Shown here one piece after another: positions 11,495-14,040 of a DNA stretch of 14,040 bases (its first letter is position 1; every line of letters starts with the position of its first letter). Position numbers and translations under genes: made by a program. Source of the stretch: JBAWVR01 sp037147155 (GTDB lineage: Bacteria > Patescibacteriota > Minisyncoccia > Phycocordibacterales > GWA1-40-21); assembly GCA_037147155.1 (NCBI GenBank), contig JBAWVR010000023.1:1-14040 (forward strand), in the 5' to 3' direction. Below the pieces are notes generated by a model. It ran no database searches. It had not been told where the DNA came from and worked only from the letters and a program-made list of their open reading frames with translations.

Positions 11495-11518
11495 AAAAAT
11501 GCCCCGGAGGGCATTTTT
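11495..11518. terminator. Bidirectional terminator at the lepA 3' end
   Basis: Perfect 10-bp stem AAAAATGCCC / GGGCATTTTT with a four-base loop. It ends three bases before the lepA stop codon on the minus strand and also follows the 37-aa plus-strand ORF. Confidence 0.87.
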
Positions 11519-11520
11519 AG

Positions 11521-13323
11521 TTATTCACCCGATCGAATCATCTTGAGGTATACGTCTTGTGGAATATTGACAGTACCGTGTTCCTTCATCTTTTTCTTAC
11601 CTTTTTTCTGTTTCTCTCTAAGTTTCATTTTACGAGTAATATCCCCACCATACAAATATCCGGTAACATCTTTTTTAAGCGCCGTAACTGTTCTGGAAGA
11701 AATAATTCGTCCAAGGGCCTTACCTTGAATTTTTGTTGTAAACATTTGTCTTGGTAAAACACTAAAAAGTTTTTCTACACTAGCTTCAGCCTCCTCCTGA
11801 ACACGACGACGAGCTACAACCCGAGTAAAAGCCACCACCGGTTCATCTGCCACCAAAACATCCAAGCGTACCACATCAGCTGGACGTAATCCCATAATTT
11901 CATAAGAAATAGATGCATAGCCTGAAGTAATACTTTTAAGTTCATCGAAGAAATTGCGCATTAATTCACGCAAAGGCATTTCAATGTTTAAAGCTGTTCG
12001 ATTGTCTCCAAAATTTTCGGAGTCACCCAAAATCGCTTCGTGCTCATAAAGTTTTGTCATCAAAGCCCCCATATACTCACCTGGCGTAATTATCTTGATC
12101 TTCACCCAAGGCTCATAGACCTCTTGAACTGAATTATCGTCAGGAAATAGTGATGGAGAATATATTATATCCTTTTCACCATTACGATATAATATTTCAT
12201 AAGTAATACTTGGAATTGTAACAATGAGCTCCAAATTAAATTCTCGGCGCAAACGTTCTACAATTATTTCCATATGTAGCATACCCAAAAAGCCACAGCG
12301 ATAACCTCGCCCTAAAGTGCCAGACGATTCTTCTTCATAAGTAAATGAGGAGTCCGATAAACGTAAACGTCCCAAAGCTTGTTTAAGCACGTTCAAATCA
12401 TCCTGACTTTCTGGATAAACAGATGCCCAAACAACCGGGTTTGGACTCATATAGCCGTGTAGTGCTTCTAGATTGTCTCTAGTAGAGGCTACAGTGTCTC
12501 CCACAGAGGCAATACCAGGTTCTTTGATTCCAGTAACAATATAACCAATTTCACCAGCACTAAGGATATCCGTCGGCTTCTCGGCCGGAGAAAAAATACC
12601 CACTTCCAGCGCCGTAAACGTCTCATCAGCTACTTTAAAGATCAATGGCATCCCTTTACGAACTTCGCCATTCATCACGCGTATATAAACAATGACTCCG
12701 CGATGATTATCATATTGAAAATCAAAAACCAAAGAACGAAATTCTTTATAATTTATATTTTCTATTTTGGGAGCAGGAACCCTTTTAATTAACTCTTGTA
12801 ATAAATTGTCTACACCCTGACCAGTACGTCCAGACACTTCTAGTATTTCTTCGGTCGGGACATTCAAGAGTAAGGCAATTTCATGTTTAACTTCTTCAGT
12901 ACGTGCCAAAGGTGAATCAATTTTACTGACCACCGGAATAATCACCAAACCAGATTCACGAGCCATATTTAAAGTTGTGAGAGTCTGAGCTTGAACACCT
13001 TGAGTAGCATCAACTAAAAGAATAGAACCTTCGACGGCCTTGAGGGCACGTGATACTTCGTAAGAAAAATCTATATGTCCAGGAGTATCAATTAGATTTA
13101 GTTCGAATTCCTGACCTTGGCATTGATAACGCATTTGTACCGGCTGCATCTTAATAGTAATACCTCTCTCGCGCTCAAGTTCCATAGAATCTAAAACTTG
13201 TTCCTTCATTTTACGAGCTTCAATCGTGTGAGTAATCTCAAGTAAACGGTCAGCCAGAGTGGACTTACCGTGATCGATATGGGCGATAATACTAAAATTT
13301 CGGATATGTTTTAAATCAGACAT
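11521..13323 (-). CDS. lepA: Elongation factor 4 (LepA), 600 aa
   Basis: A translational GTPase that binds the ribosome and acts in elongation/back-translocation and 30S biogenesis. Full family length. G1 AHIDHGKS (14-21); switch I ERGITIKMQ (52-60); G3 DTPGH (79-83); EVSRALKAVEGSILLVDATQGVQAQT; domain II/III and the EF4-specific C-terminal domain ending KKGKKKMKEHGTVNIPQ. The G4 motif reads S133-K-I-D136 where NKID is the rule: the base-contacting Asn is Ser. The ATG at 13321-13323 is preceded by TGC-TAGTAT ending six bases upstream, a leaderless-type promoter in the 37-base gap after murJ. Confidence 0.96.
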   Translation of the reverse strand: MSDLKHIRNFSIIAHIDHGKSTLADRLLEITHTIEARKMKEQVLDSMELERERGITIKMQPVQMRYQCQGQEFELNLIDTPGHIDFSYEVSRALKAVEGSILLVDATQGVQAQTLTTLNMARESGLVIIPVVSKIDSPLARTEEVKHEIALLLNVPTEEILEVSGRTGQGVDNLLQELIKRVPAPKIENINYKEFRSLVFDFQYDNHRGVIVYIRVMNGEVRKGMPLIFKVADETFTALEVGIFSPAEKPTDILSAGEIGYIVTGIKEPGIASVGDTVASTRDNLEALHGYMSPNPVVWASVYPESQDDLNVLKQALGRLRLSDSSFTYEEESSGTLGRGYRCGFLGMLHMEIIVERLRREFNLELIVTIPSITYEILYRNGEKDIIYSPSLFPDDNSVQEVYEPWVKIKIITPGEYMGALMTKLYEHEAILGDSENFGDNRTALNIEMPLRELMRNFFDELKSITSGYASISYEIMGLRPADVVRLDVLVADEPVVAFTRVVARRRVQEEAEASVEKLFSVLPRQMFTTKIQGKALGRIISSRTVTALKKDVTGYLYGGDITRKMKLREKQKKGKKKMKEHGTVNIPQDVYLKMIRSGE

Positions 13324-13329
13324 ATGTGC

Positions 13330-13338
13330 ATACTAGCA
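13330..13338 (-). promoter_or_regulatory. Extended -10 promoter of lepA
   Basis: TGC-TAGTAT on the minus strand after a T-run ends six bases before the lepA ATG, inside the short murJ-lepA gap. Predicts a leaderless lepA transcript. Confidence 0.6.
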
Positions 13339-13360
13339 AAAAAACCAAGAAAAACCAAGA

Positions 13361-14040
13361 CTATAATTCTCTGATTTCAGAGGGCAAAGGTTTAGCCTTC
13401 CAGATTTTTCGATGAAAGGTTTTCCAAGTTTCATTCAACTCTTCACTACCAAGGGCTAATAAAATAACAAAACTAGTAATTATACCCAATATCCCCGCTC
13501 CAAAGCCTTGCAAAAATATACCCATAAAGGTATTTAAATTAACAAGACCATTCAAAAAATTTAGACCCAAGTATGCTGCAAACCCACCTATAATCGCTGC
13601 AGAAAATCCTTGAAAAAAACTTGGAAATAGTGATTTTATAAAACCAGGGAATCTCCTATTAAGTCCGATCATCATAAACCAAGTTCCAGCGATCGTAGCT
13701 AAACTAAATCCAAGGGGTAATGTCAGTAAAGCAGTTACTGGCAAATCTTCTACACGTAAAATTGAATCTAAAAAATATTTAAAAACTGGAGCAACAGACG
13801 ATAACTTCAAGAAGCCTAATCCGAGAACAACCGCTAAAATAGCTGAACCGACATTGCACCAAAAGGGATATTTAGTGTTACCCATGGCATAATAAGCTCG
13901 AAGTAAAAGTAAATTCAGACTTTGAGCTAAAATAGAAATCATAAACAGAGCCAGGGCCGCAGCAGTTAAACGAGTATCAGTCCAGTTGAAATGTCCTGAG
14001 CCATAAATAACACGAACGATTTGGGCACGCAATACTATGA
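13361..14040 (-). CDS. murJ: MurJ-type lipid II flippase, C-terminal part
   Basis: A multi-pass membrane protein of the MurJ/MviN (MOP) family that flips lipid II across the membrane for peptidoglycan synthesis. Only the last ~226 residues are in the window; the reading frame stays open through base 14040, so the gene starts beyond the right edge. Visible family traits: an IVRVIYGSGHF block near the left end (compare IVRVLFGRG in MurJ), then about six hydrophobic helices including LALFMISILAQSLNLLLLRAYYAMGNTKYPF (the family's RxFYAxxdTktP-type segment; here RAYYAMGNTKYP). The final ~25 residues are cytoplasmic and basic. lepA follows 37 bases downstream on the same strand. Confidence 0.85.
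   Translation of the reverse strand, partial: IVLRAQIVRVIYGSGHFNWTDTRLTAAALALFMISILAQSLNLLLLRAYYAMGNTKYPFWCNVGSAILAVVLGLGFLKLSSVAPVFKYFLDSILRVEDLPVTALLTLPLGFSLATIAGTWFMMIGLNRRFPGFIKSLFPSFFQGFSAAIIGGFAAYLGLNFLNGLVNLNTFMGIFLQGFGAGILGIITSFVILLALGSEELNETWKTFHRKIWKAKPLPSEIREL

Overview
The window looks like chromosomal core sequence from a candidate-phyla-radiation bacterium (Patescibacteria, most likely a Parcubacteria lineage). Reasons: moderately AT-rich DNA; compact housekeeping genes with tiny gaps (tsaD, a short valS, lepA, murJ); many small lineage-type membrane proteins; promoters whose -10 box lies only 6-10 bases before the start codon; tRNA genes without an encoded CCA. TGA ends at least one gene here, so the standard code fits better than the TGA=Gly code of some related lineages. 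The taxonomic placement is inference; no search was run.

Layout, left to right. 1-89: 3' end of tRNA-Glu(TTC) and its terminator. 90-414: a gene-free, hairpin-rich tract with a 43-bp direct repeat and copies of the tRNA-Glu T-arm. 415-1526 (+): a hypothetical protein and a GNAT acetyltransferase, two bases apart. 1577-2092 (-): a hypothetical gene with its own promoter, a structured leader, a strong Shine-Dalgarno and a terminator. 2250-6972 (+): tsaD, valS, a PrsW-type membrane protease and an Hsp20 chaperone, closed by a bidirectional terminator. 7025-9497 (-): a secreted peptidoglycan-binding repeat protein, a nucleotidyltransferase-fold protein and a 66-residue ORF overlapping its end. 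9498-10026: a gene-free tract with two 100-bp direct repeats that end in the tRNA-Phe 3' end, and a chain of hairpins. 10027-10381 (-): tRNA-Phe directly behind a small membrane protein. 10493-10564 (+): tRNA-Arg(CCT). 10636-11319 (-): glutaredoxin-like protein and an FtsB/DivIC-like division protein. 11364-11477 (+): a 37-residue membrane peptide. 11521-14040 (-): lepA, and murJ running off the right edge.

The core genes serve translation (tsaD for t6A tRNA modification, valS, lepA, three tRNAs), envelope and division (murJ, FtsB/DivIC-like, PrsW, PG-binding protein) and protein/redox homeostasis (Hsp20, glutaredoxin). I see no integrase, transposase, CRISPR array or recognisable defence operon.

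The most unusual structure is the DNA behind tRNA-Glu and tRNA-Phe. At each locus fragments of that locus's own tRNA T-arm and acceptor end recur in direct and inverted orientation, interspersed with variable hairpins. A loose shared frame (ACGGAG, hairpin, CGAGT) and two shared words (GTGACGACGAG and GCGAAGCG) occur at both loci. This looks like a tRNA-tail-associated repeat family or the debris of repeated integration into tRNA 3' ends. A second signal is a consistent set of extended -10 promoters predicting leaderless mRNAs, in contrast with three Shine-Dalgarno-led genes.
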